From Bernardetia sp. ABR2-2B (GTDB lineage Bacteria; Bacteroidota; Bacteroidia; Cytophagales; Bernardetiaceae): 64,000 nt of DNA. The notes beneath the pieces are model-generated. The model was not told the origin of the DNA, did no database searches, and saw only the letters and a program-made list of their open reading frames with translations. Numbering within the stretch: position 1 is the first letter of the stretch; each line of letters starts with the position of its first letter. The DNA lies in assembly GCF_037126435.1 (NCBI RefSeq), contig NZ_CP147020.1, positions 4,787,001-4,851,000 of the forward strand. The letters run 5' to 3'. Positions 9,368 to 15,723 of this stretch are shown here, in pieces. The translations under genes were made by a program, and so were the position numbers.

Positions 9368-9414
9368 CAAGTTTTGTGATAAAAAGTTATTACAATTCAA
9401 AAATAAAAAATACT

Positions 9415-9502
9415 AGGTCAATTTAGTCATACTTCTCTATTGGTTGAGGTTTCCCACATGTGGGGAGCTTAGGTTCGAGTCCTGTCTGATTAGAAATTAC
9501 CT
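9415..9502 (+). ncRNA. Core element S1 (loop contains a T-arm-like segment)
   Basis: Block 1 begins AGGTCAATT and ends TACTTCT; block 2 ends GAAATTACCT. The variable arms TAGTCA (9424-9429) and TGATTA (9487-9492) pair over six bases with one G-U. The enclosed ~50-nt loop is the longest of the S elements. It includes a CCCAC-AT-GTGGG hairpin and TTAGGTTCGAGTCCTG, which resembles a tRNA T-arm. A T-rich tract follows. Confidence 0.75.
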
Positions 9503-9520
9503 GTATTTTTTGACTGTATG

Positions 9521-9654
9521 GGGACAGTAGCTCAGTCTGGTAGAGCAACGTATATTTTTATGATTATCGTTGTATTCTTTTTCAGTCGGTCAAATGAAAA
9601 TTACTTCTAAGCTTTGGGTGCCGTGGGTCGCAGGTTCGAATCCTGCCTGTCCCC
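9521..9654 (+). ncRNA. tRNA-Pro(UGG)-like gene T2 interrupted by a 60-nt insert
   Basis: Acceptor is GGGACAG/CTGTCCC, D-stem GCTC/GAGC, T-arm GCAGG-TTCGAAT-CCTGC. Bases 9551-9610 split the 5' strand of the anticodon stem between tRNA positions 29 and 30. Removing them joins ACG to GC, giving stem ACGGC/GCCGT with loop TTTGGGT (anticodon UGG) and a standard 74-nt tRNA. The insert begins TATA and carries block 2 (ATTTTT then ATGATTATC), a 19-nt loop, and block 1 (GGTCAAAT, GAAAAT, TACTTCT). ATTTTT and GAAAAT pair fully (last pair U-G). The discriminator is C, which is unusual for Pro, and a G at -1 could pair with it. Confidence 0.85.
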
Positions 9655-9688
9655 CTTTTTCTAAAAAAATAAGAAATTCAAAATATAA

Positions 9689-9745
9689 AGGTCAAATACG
9701 GCTTACTTCTAAATTCTTTGGTTGAAAACAGTCGTGTGATTACCT
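9689..9745 (+). ncRNA. Core element S2
   Basis: AGGT (9689) pairs with ACCT (9742-9745); CGGCT (9699-9703) pairs with AGTCG (9730-9734), one G-U. The conserved TACTTCT follows the first arm and TGTGATT the second. The 19-nt loop can form a short stem around TTTGGTT, whose middle bases place UGG where an anticodon would sit, the same anticodon as T2 just upstream. A T6 run follows directly. Confidence 0.75.
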
Positions 9746-9761
9746 TTTTTATTAAGAATAA

Positions 9762-9920
9762 CAAGTGGTAACAAATTGGTAGGCATTGGGATTTTAGTTT
9801 GAAAATTATCTTACAAAAAAATTAAACTACCATATTTACTTTTTAGGTCAATTCAAATTTACTACAAAACCCTTATTATAGTACACCCAAATGTCGTAGG
9901 TTCGAATCCTACCCACTTGG
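9762..9920 (+). ncRNA. tRNA-like gene T3 with inserted core
   Basis: Acceptor CAAGTGG/CCACTTG, T-arm GTAGG-TTCGAAT-CCTAC and anticodon stem TTGGG (9786-9790)/CCCAA (9886-9890) are all perfect. The D-arm has GGTA but no canonical stem. Between the anticodon-stem halves lie 95 nt, starting ATTTTAG. If most of that is removed, a loop ATTTTA plus one base would give UUU (Lys), but the exact boundaries are ambiguous. The core pairs as AGTTTG (9796-9801) with CAAATT (9854-9859), and ATC with GGT. Confidence 0.7.
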
Positions 9921-9951
9921 CAAGAAAAGCAGATTTTAAAAATAAAAAAAT

Positions 9952-10023
9952 AGGTCAATCAAAACTTACTTCTTTTCGCTTAAAAGTCGGATTGCAATGC
10001 AATTCATAGTTTTGAGATTACCT
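9952..10023 (+). ncRNA. Core element S3
   Basis: AGGT/ACCT closes the element and AAAACT (9961-9966) pairs perfectly with AGTTTT (10008-10013). TACTTCT and GAGATT are conserved in place. The 34-nt loop contains ATTGC-AAT-GCAAT, a perfect 5-bp hairpin. A T7 run follows directly. Confidence 0.75.
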
Positions 10024-10041
10024 TTTTTTATAAAAAATATC

Positions 10042-10155
10042 TAAGTGGTAGCTCAAATGGTAGAGCACTAGCATTTAATGTATAGATTACCTAAAGGTCA
10101 ATATAGATTTACTTCTCGGCTCTAGGGGTTACAGGTTCGAATCCTGTCCACTTAG
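10042..10155 (+). ncRNA. tRNA-like gene T4 with a 41-nt insert; apparent anticodon UUA
   Basis: Acceptor TAAGTGG/CCACTTA, D-stem GCTC/GAGC, T-arm ACAGG-TTCGAAT-CCTGT. Removing 10081-10121 (starts TATA, like the T2 insert) joins G39 to CTAG and yields stem CTAGC/GCTAG with loop ATTTAAT and a 73-nt cloverleaf. Positions 34-36 would be UUA, which would read UAA stop codons. Here the insert sits on the 3' side of the loop, not the 5' strand as in T2. The core pairing AATGT/AGATT has one mismatch, and ACCT/AGGT is closed by only two bases. Confidence 0.75.
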
Positions 10156-10165
10156 CAAAATATTA

Positions 10166-10210
10166 CTCATTCTTTAGAGTGAGAAAAATATAACGAATAC
10201 TTTAGTATTC
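10166..10210 (+). repeat. Two small hairpins in the T4-S4 spacer
   Basis: ACTC/GAGT around ATTCTTTA and GAATAC-TTTA-GTATTC (10195-10210) form two adjacent hairpins. They make this spacer 77 nt long, whereas the other T-to-S spacers are 31-47 nt. They lack a T run and no core block is present. Confidence 0.5.
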
Positions 10211-10232
10211 AGAAAGAAATAGGTAGAAATAA

Positions 10233-10303
10233 AGGTCAATCAAGACTTACTTCTCCGTAAATAACAACGGTGCTATAAACGCACATTAGTCTTGAGATTA
10301 TCT
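10233..10303 (+). ncRNA. Core element S4
   Basis: AAGACT (10242-10247) pairs perfectly with AGTCTT (10288-10293); AGGT pairs with ATCT (one G-U). TACTTCT and GAGATT are in register. The loop holds two adjoining hairpins, CCGT/ACGG and GTGC-TATAAAC-GCAC, the second with a 7-nt loop like an anticodon arm but without U33. A T5 run follows. Confidence 0.75.
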
Positions 10304-10337
10304 TTTTATTATTTACTGTCTTTCAAAAATAAATTTC

Positions 10338-10412
10338 AGGTCAAATAGGACTTACTTCGTTTGCCGACAGTAGGCAAATCGCTCTTAACGATTACCAGTT
10401 CTATGATTACCT
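10338..10412 (+). ncRNA. Core element S5 (solitary; loop carries an anticodon-arm mimic)
   Basis: AGGACT (10347-10352) pairs with AGTTCT (10397-10402), one G-U pair; AGGT pairs with ACCT. The conserved heptamer reads TACTTCG here. The loop forms TTTGCC-GACAGTA-GGCAAA and then AATCG-CTCTTAA-CGATT (10377-10393). The second hairpin has exactly the 5-bp stem and 7-nt loop of an anticodon arm, with U33 and CUU (Lys) at 34-36. No tRNA-like gene precedes it. It ends 27 nt before the downstream ATG, so it may also influence translation of that gene. Confidence 0.75.
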
Positions 10413-10439
10413 ATTTTTAAATTAAAACAATTATAATTT

Positions 10440-12836
10440 ATGGAAACTATTTTCCCAACAACTACAAAATTCTCTAATCTTTCTGCTGTTGCTGTTCGTA
10501 ACCAAGCCATTTATGTAATGACTGAAATGGCAGAAATTAATGAACAGATTGATACAAAAATTGGAGAAAACAAAAAGCTAAGACAAACAACTTCTGTTTT
10601 GGTGGCTAATTTAGCAAAGCTAGGTTTTGGAGTAGATGAGCAGCTTTTGACTGCGCTAAATAATCTGCCTACCAATTATCAGCTAATGATTGCCGATAAG
10701 TTCAAAACCATAATGGGAGTAAATAAAAACTGGACACCACTTGTAAAAGGTTGGGATGTGCCTACTGGCGAGGATATTACTGACCACTTGATGACTTGGT
10801 TTGTCAATGTATTTATTCCAAAAGGAAATAAAAAAAGAGGTGTAGAGTTAGCTTGTGGACACACAATTCCACCAAATACATTTCCTTTAGAACGCTATAA
10901 TGGCTGTCCGTTTTGTGGAACTCCTTTTGAGTTTGGAGAACTAGAAGATGAGAATTTCGGACAAGGAAGCAAACTCAAAATGCTTTCTCTTTGGACTGAC
11001 AAAGAAGCAAAACAGTATTTTGAAGATTTGTTGGCTTCCAAAACGGCTCTTGATGCTACTCAAATTGATAGCTTGAAAAAAATGATTCAAGCCTACAAAG
11101 AGGAAGGTTTACCAAGTGTAGAAATCAAAATGAAGGAAACGCTAATGGTTGTTATTTCTAATTTGGTAGAATTGGGTAAGGCTGAAAAAGCACAAGTTTA
11201 TTTCAAGTCGCCTGTTGATGTGATGCGTTATTTGTGGTACAAACATACTGGTTTTTTACAGCTTGTAAAGCCAAAAGTAATTGTAGAACGCAAAGCCAAA
11301 AATAACAAACATATTGCAAGCGTAATTTTAAAAGAGTTAGACCAAAGTGCAGCAGCTAGATTAGCAGCAAAAACTGAATTGAAATTAAAATATTCAAGAA
11401 AAGAATGTTTTATGGTGGCCTCTTGGCTCAATAATTTGGAAATGAATGCTGATATAATGTGTGAGGCAATGCACCCAAAACGTGAAATGTGGGTTCGTTT
11501 TATTCGTGCTTTGCGTTTGGCAGAGTATAGCAAAAAAACAGGTTTTGAGAAATTAAAAACCGTTTTGGATAAATTTTATAATGAAGATTATAGAGTTTGG
11601 CAAGGAGAAGTTGATAAATATCGTTTGCGTACAGACGTAAATAAAACGATGCAACTCTTAAAGCAACGTCCTGGACTTTTTGCTAGGTCATTATTTGCCA
11701 ATATGCTTTGGTTTGGAAAAGAGGATGTTTTGGAGGCTTTTTCTGAAATAATTGATAAAGTTCCTGCTCGTCTTGTTTTTACTTTGAATACCTATGCAGA
11801 TTCTTATTTCACAAAAGGTGGAAATCGTGCTGTTAAGCCACTTGGAGGAACAAATAAGCATATTCCTAAAAATCAACTTCTTGCTCTTTATGATGAAGAA
11901 GGCTTGAAAGCTATGAAAGAAGGAATTGAAGAACTATGTATTTTGGCAATGAGAAAGCGTTTTGAAGCTCAAAAAATCAAAGATAAAAATGAGAACAAAA
12001 CAATTTTTATTGACCCAATGCTTTTCAAAGTTCCTGTTTCGATAGGCGATAGAAGCGAAACCGTACAGGATATGCCTTCTGCACTTATGGGGACTCGTTT
12101 TGAGATTGAAGGAGATACGGTTCGTTTGTTTATGCAATGGGGCGAAGGCTTACCTGCACAACATTTGGATATGGATTTGAGCTGTCATGTGGCTTACAAA
12201 CCAAAGGTAGATAATTCTAAAAGAGAATATTCTAATTATGGTACTGCTTATGATATTTGTTCATACAGCAATTTGGTTACAGATGGTTGTAAGCATAGTG
12301 GCGATATTATGAGTATTCCAGATAAAATTGGAACAGCCGAATATATTGATATTGATGTAAAAGAATTGCGCCAAAAGGGAGCAAGGTATGTTACATTTAC
12401 TTGCAATGCCTACTCAAATGGAGAAATTACTCCTAATTTGGTAGTTGGTTGGATGAATAGTAAACACAAAATGACAATTTCAGAAAAAACAGGAGTGGCG
12501 TATGACCCTTCTTGTGTTCAACATCAAGTCCGAATCCAAAGAAATCTCACAAAAGGTCTTGTTTTTGGAGTTTTGGATATTGATGCAAATGAAATTGTTT
12601 GGTTAGAACTCTCATTCCACGGACAAGTAGTAGGACAGCTTGATATAAGAGGAGTAGAAACCCTTTTAGGAAAGCTAGATGCAAAACTTAGCATCGGAAA
12701 TCTATTGCTTTTGAAAGCCGAAGCCCAAGATTTAGAGGTTTTGGAAACAAATGATGAAGAAAATCCTGCTGATGAAGTCTATTCGAAAGAATGGGCAATG
12801 AATACGGCAGCCGTTACCCAATTATTGGTGGATTAA
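10440..12836 (+). CDS. MXAN_6230/SCO0854-like protein with RING-type zinc finger, helical repeats and TerD-like C-terminus
   Basis: This 798-residue cytosolic protein has no signal peptide or membrane segment. Near residues 139-159 is a compact zinc-finger pattern, C139-x-H141 ... C156-x2-C159 (ELACGHTIPPN, NGCPFCGTPF), similar to a bacterial RING/rubredoxin-like knuckle. Residues ~240-500 are helical repeats, including RPGLFARSLFANMLWFGKE and the F-T-K-G segment characteristic of the family I recognise as MXAN_6230/SCO0854. Residues ~600-740 resemble TerD (LDMDLSCHVAY, HSGDIM, EYIDIDVKEL, GVLDID). TerD proteins occur in stress, tellurite and phage or colicin resistance loci. The gene starts 27 nt after the last element of the RNA array on the same strand, so a working partnership with those RNAs is inferred, perhaps as binder or scaffold. 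A biochemical activity is not evident; no RNA ligase or nuclease motif is visible. Confidence 0.75.
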   Translation: METIFPTTTKFSNLSAVAVRNQAIYVMTEMAEINEQIDTKIGENKKLRQTTSVLVANLAKLGFGVDEQLLTALNNLPTNYQLMIADKFKTIMGVNKNWTPLVKGWDVPTGEDITDHLMTWFVNVFIPKGNKKRGVELACGHTIPPNTFPLERYNGCPFCGTPFEFGELEDENFGQGSKLKMLSLWTDKEAKQYFEDLLASKTALDATQIDSLKKMIQAYKEEGLPSVEIKMKETLMVVISNLVELGKAEKAQVYFKSPVDVMRYLWYKHTGFLQLVKPKVIVERKAKNNKHIASVILKELDQSAAARLAAKTELKLKYSRKECFMVASWLNNLEMNADIMCEAMHPKREMWVRFIRALRLAEYSKKTGFEKLKTVLDKFYNEDYRVWQGEVDKYRLRTDVNKTMQLLKQRPGLFARSLFANMLWFGKEDVLEAFSEIIDKVPARLVFTLNTYADSYFTKGGNRAVKPLGGTNKHIPKNQLLALYDEEGLKAMKEGIEELCILAMRKRFEAQKIKDKNENKTIFIDPMLFKVPVSIGDRSETVQDMPSALMGTRFEIEGDTVRLFMQWGEGLPAQHLDMDLSCHVAYKPKVDNSKREYSNYGTAYDICSYSNLVTDGCKHSGDIMSIPDKIGTAEYIDIDVKELRQKGARYVTFTCNAYSNGEITPNLVVGWMNSKHKMTISEKTGVAYDPSCVQHQVRIQRNLTKGLVFGVLDIDANEIVWLELSFHGQVVGQLDIRGVETLLGKLDAKLSIGNLLLLKAEAQDLEVLETNDEENPADEVYSKEWAMNTAAVTQLLVD

Positions 12837-12850
12837 TTTTATACAATTTA

Positions 12851-12880
12851 ACCGACACTTTTCGAAGTGTCGGTTTTTTT
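12851..12880 (+). terminator. Intrinsic terminator of the array/protein unit
   Basis: ACCGACACTT-TTCG-AAGTGTCGGT is a perfect 10-bp stem with a stable UUCG-type tetraloop, followed by a T run. Confidence 0.9.
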
Positions 12881-12903
12881 GGGTGCATAACAAATTGCTA
12901 CAT

Positions 12904-12947
12904 GATGTTGTTGGTATCGCTCACGCTAAAACACCAACAACGGCATT
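12904..12947. repeat. Dispersed hairpin repeat (GTTGTTGGT...ACCAACAAC), copy 1
   Basis: GTTGTTGGT (12907-12915) and ACCAACAAC (12933-12941) flank TCGCTCACGCTAAAAC. Closely similar copies are at 32947-32983 and 44592-44637, and shared flanking words (AACAAATT, GGCATT) show these are one family. Confidence 0.75.
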
Positions 12948-12949
12948 AG

Positions 12950-13345
12950 ATTTTTATTCAAATTCTACGCCGAACGGGGGAAACCATAAAGCAAATACAA
13001 AATATGTTGTTGGGCTTAGTTTGTAACTAAGACCTATCAGTTATATAAATCTTCAGATTTATGTAGTCAAGTAAATACAAAAATACCTACTTAACTTGCA
13101 AGTCTAAGACTTGATGAACTGATAGGTCGTAGTCGCAGACTACGCCCAACACTTGTTTTTTTATTTTTTAGTCTTTGGAAGACTCAGCCGAACGGGGGAC
13201 AACGCCCAACATTCATTTTTTTTGTTTGGCTATTGGAACACTACGACGAACGGAGGTAAATCGTAGTCGCAGACAACGCTTAACAAGTTTATTTTGCAAC
13301 ACTACGAGCAACTGGGGGGGCATTCATAATTCTAACCACTTATTT
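12950..13345. repeat. Non-coding stretch built of dispersed repeats
   Basis: No gene is seen here. It contains at least four variants of CTACGnCGAACGGGGG (about 12966, 13186, 13246, 13304) and several CGTAGTCGCAGACnACGC blocks. A ~90-nt block at 13060-13150 contains GCAAGTCTAAGACTTG. That block recurs in opposite orientation around the insertion sequence at 14243-14285/15733-15760. Confidence 0.6.
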
Positions 13346-13351
13346 GCATTA

Positions 13352-13819
13352 TTAATAGGATATATAGTTTACTAACATGAACTCACAAGGGAGAACCTTT
13401 ATCTTAGAAGTGTCAAATATGAAGTTATTTACTTTATCAATGTTGTCAAGTAGTTCACAATCTAGAAATCCTTCAATGCCCTGTATGATTCTTATGTTAG
13501 AAACGCTTCCATCTGTTTCTATTACCATCGAAATGGAAAACATTACTGGGTTTGGTGGATTACCATGATTCCTAGGTAAAGTAATTCCCTTTAATACGAG
13601 TTTAGCTATTTGCCTATATTTATCTTCATCTTTCAAATAGATGCTATCATCAGTATAAAGAGATACATTTTTCTCAATGCCTTTCACATCAAAATAATCT
13701 ATCTCTCCGTTTTCATTGAATATTTTATAAATGCGTCCACTATTATCATATACTAAAGAATCTTGACAAAATACTGTATTAGACACAAAAACAAAAAGTA
13801 AAAATAGCAAATGTTTCAT
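13352..13819 (-). CDS. Exported TonB-C-like domain protein
   Basis: A 155-residue protein with signal peptide MKHLLFLLFVFVSNTVFC followed by a short polar region. Its C-terminal ~90 residues match the TonB C-terminal fold seen in many small Bacteroidota periplasmic proteins: VMFSISMVIETDGSVSNIRI, a helix ELLDNIDKVNNF, then a final strand CEFMLVNYISY. There is no membrane anchor or proline-rich linker, so it is not a classical TonB and its role is unknown. Cys at the end of the signal sequence could be lipidated, but the lipobox is poor. It sits in a repeat-rich area next to a gene remnant and an insertion sequence. Confidence 0.65.
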   Translation of the reverse strand: MKHLLFLLFVFVSNTVFCQDSLVYDNSGRIYKIFNENGEIDYFDVKGIEKNVSLYTDDSIYLKDEDKYRQIAKLVLKGITLPRNHGNPPNPVMFSISMVIETDGSVSNIRIIQGIEGFLDCELLDNIDKVNNFIFDTSKIKVLPCEFMLVNYISY

Positions 13820-13847
13820 TATTTAATTATTTGGTGAAATACTAAAA

Positions 13848-13955
13848 TTATTCTTTCTCTTTCAACTCGTGTTGAATAGGATTACCATCATTACCATTAA
13901 CATTCATCTCAATATTTCCAGAGCTACTTGAATCAAACTCTTGAACACTTTTAAC
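13848..13955 (-). pseudogene. Remnant: C-terminal fragment of an unknown gene
   Basis: Reading leftward, the frame gives VQEFDSSSSGNIEMNV then NGNDGNPIQHELKEKE and a TAA at 13850-13848. It has normal codon texture. Upstream, at about 13955, the sequence changes abruptly into GC-richer repeat DNA (CCCCCAGCCGTCGCTCGC) that does not look coding, so the 5' part of the gene has been lost. The family is unknown. Confidence 0.45.
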
Positions 13956-14242
13956 TTCCCCCAGCCGTCGCTCGCAAAATGGCTCTCGCTTGGCTCTGCC
14001 GAGTGAGAATTATGTATTCGGCATCCTGCAGTGTATTTGTATTTTTAAACTAGAACAAATCTAAGGTTTTAAAGTTAAAATCAAAAAAGTATGCACATAT
14101 AAAATACTCTGCGTTCTTGTTGGTGTTCCCATTTTAAAAAGTAAAAGAAGCCGTTGTTGTGTCTTTAGTTTCGGCTTGCCGTTACGATGACCAACAACTC
14201 AAACACACTAGTTGTGCGTAGAATGAAAAAAAAGTAGTTAAG

Positions 14243-14285
14243 CGTTGTCTATGACTACGATTTATCAGTATGGTAAGTCTTAGAC
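14243..14285. repeat. Left part of a dispersed repeat split by the insertion sequence
   Basis: AAGCGTTGTCTATGACTACG, TTATCAG and AAGTCTTAGAC match the reverse complement of 13060-13150. The repeat resumes after the IS as TTGCAAGACCAGTAGGTATT at 15733-15752. Confidence 0.7.
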
Positions 14286-15723
14286 CTTATCCTGTCCCAT
14301 AAACTTTTCAATTTTGGCTATTGTTTTGTATTGATTTTATTTGTTTACTATTCTTACCTTCATTTTATGTTATATCAACCTTTGGAACATTGGAGCGAAC
14401 GAGAATTTATGGGTTGTGGTGTTGAAGACTTACGAGAAGCGAAGAGTATTTCGAAGATGGCAGATAAATTATTAGCTACTCCAGAAAACTCTTTCAGTAG
14501 TAGCGTAGGTAATAGCCTACGAAAAGCAGCTTGGCGTATTTTTTCAAAGGAAGAAGTAGATATTAGCTACGGACATTATCGTCAATCTTCTCTTCGTTGT
14601 TCTTCTGAATCTATGGTTTTGGTTCACCAGGATACAACAGATTTGAATTTTGGAGGTCATTTGGCTAGTGAAGGTTTAGGTGACTTAGGAGGTAGTACTG
14701 GCAAGCCTATTCTAGGTCTTTGTGTTCATAGTGCTTTAGTTACTACGGAAGCAGGTATTCCTTTGGGTTTGATTTCACAAAAGATATGGGCGCCTACAGT
14801 GGGCAGTAAAGAAAAAAAAGTAATTCCTCACCTTCCAATAGAAGAAAAAGAAAGTTATCGTTGGTTAGAGGCTCTACAAGATATTAGCCATCGTTTAAAA
14901 GATGTTTCTAAGGTAATTGTAGTTTCTGATAGAGAGAGTGATTTTTATGAATATATTGATGCTACTCGTGGTAGAAATGTGGAGTTGTTATTTAGAGTGC
15001 ATCATTTACGTCGTAGAGTATATGCAAATGGAGAGAAGATAGCTCTAGGGCAAGTTAGTTTTTCATCATTATCAGAGATAGATGTTTTTCTACCTAAGAG
15101 CAAAACTAGAGAAGCTAGAAGAGCTCGTCTTACAATAAGCTGGGGAGATATTATTTGCCCACCTTCGCAAAGGAAAAAGGGATCAGAACATCCTTTATCT
15201 CTTATTATAGCTAAAGAAATGCACCCTCCCAAAGATCAAGAGGCAGTAGAATGGTATCTACTAACCACTCAAAAAATAGTTACCCTTCAACAGGCACTTC
15301 TTTGTATAGAACACTACAAAAAACGTTGGACTATTGAGCGTTGGCATTATGTGCTTAAACAGGGTTTACGAGTAGAAAAACTACAGTTTGATACATTTAC
15401 TTCACTATCTAATGCTATAAGCTTACTCTCCATTGTAGCTTGGCAACTTTATTTGCTCAAAAAACTGGCAGAAGACTATGAAGATATTTCTGCTGATCAA
15501 GTATTGACAAAGATACAACTAGAGGTGTTAGGAAAACAAAGTCAGAAAAAAATACGCTACCTTCAAGAGGCTTTGATACGCATCGCTGTGTTAGGTGGAT
15601 TTACACCATCTAAAAAACAACCTCTACCTGGCGAAATGACAATATGGAAAGGGTATAAGATGCTTAGTTTAATAGTTCAAGGCTATAAACTGGCTAACCC
15701 AAAAAAATATGGGACAGGATAAG
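14286..15723 (+). mobile_element. Complete IS4-family (IS50/Tn5-like) insertion sequence
   Basis: The 1438-bp element has 16-bp perfect terminal inverted repeats, CTTATCCTGTCCCATA at 14286-14301 and its complement at 15708-15723. It is flanked by a 9-bp direct repeat GTCTTAGAC (14277-14285 and 15724-15732), the target-duplication size usual for IS50-type elements. One intact transposase fills it, and the transposase stop codon lies inside the right terminal repeat. The perfect ends and intact gene imply a recent insertion. The target site is itself palindromic, within a dispersed repeat. Confidence 0.92.
14367..15722 (+). CDS. IS4-family transposase
   Basis: This 451-residue DDE transposase has the N-terminal Tn5-like DNA-binding region (LEHWSEREFMGCGVEDLREA), catalytic Asp in VLVHQDTTDLNF, a second Asp in VVSDRESDF, and the signature YKKRWTIERWHYVLK, which matches Y-x2-R-x3-E-x6-K and holds the catalytic Glu. 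A TTG 36 nt upstream could extend it, but the ATG at 14367 gives the expected start. It appears fully functional. Confidence 0.93.
   Translation: MLYQPLEHWSEREFMGCGVEDLREAKSISKMADKLLATPENSFSSSVGNSLRKAAWRIFSKEEVDISYGHYRQSSLRCSSESMVLVHQDTTDLNFGGHLASEGLGDLGGSTGKPILGLCVHSALVTTEAGIPLGLISQKIWAPTVGSKEKKVIPHLPIEEKESYRWLEALQDISHRLKDVSKVIVVSDRESDFYEYIDATRGRNVELLFRVHHLRRRVYANGEKIALGQVSFSSLSEIDVFLPKSKTREARRARLTISWGDIICPPSQRKKGSEHPLSLIIAKEMHPPKDQEAVEWYLLTTQKIVTLQQALLCIEHYKKRWTIERWHYVLKQGLRVEKLQFDTFTSLSNAISLLSIVAWQLYLLKKLAEDYEDISADQVLTKIQLEVLGKQSQKKIRYLQEALIRIAVLGGFTPSKKQPLPGEMTIWKGYKMLSLIVQGYKLANPKKYGTG

Larger units (their letters stand above)
9259..10412 (+). repeat. Array of four tRNA-like genes alternating with five structured core elements
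   Basis: The order is T1-S1-T2-S2-T3-S3-T4-S4-S5, all on the plus strand, ending 27 nt before the start of the 798-residue protein gene. Every member carries the same two blocks: AGGTCAA-n(7-8)-TACTTCT and n(6)-nnRATTAYCT. AGGT pairs with ACCT/ATCT, and the variable bases of the two blocks pair with each other within each member but not between members, so the pairing is preserved while the sequence changes. S elements have the order block1-loop-block2; T elements have block2-loop-block1 placed inside a tRNA anticodon arm. Gaps from each S to the next T are 18, 16 and 18 nt. No group I or group II intron core, CRISPR repeat or reverse transcriptase is present. Confidence 0.9.

Noticed and set aside
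9415-9502. Hairpin or hammerhead ribozyme in the core
   Set aside because: ATTACCT resembles part of hairpin-ribozyme loop B, but the opposite strand lacks AGAAAC. The hammerhead CUGANGA and GAAA motifs are absent.
9259-10412. Group I or group II introns in the tRNA-like genes
   Set aside because: Inserts of about 40-95 nt cannot hold the P3-P7 core or domains V/VI, and no such motifs are seen.
9415-10412. CRISPR array
   Set aside because: The repeated blocks are split, the spacing is filled with tRNA-like sequence, and no cas gene is present.
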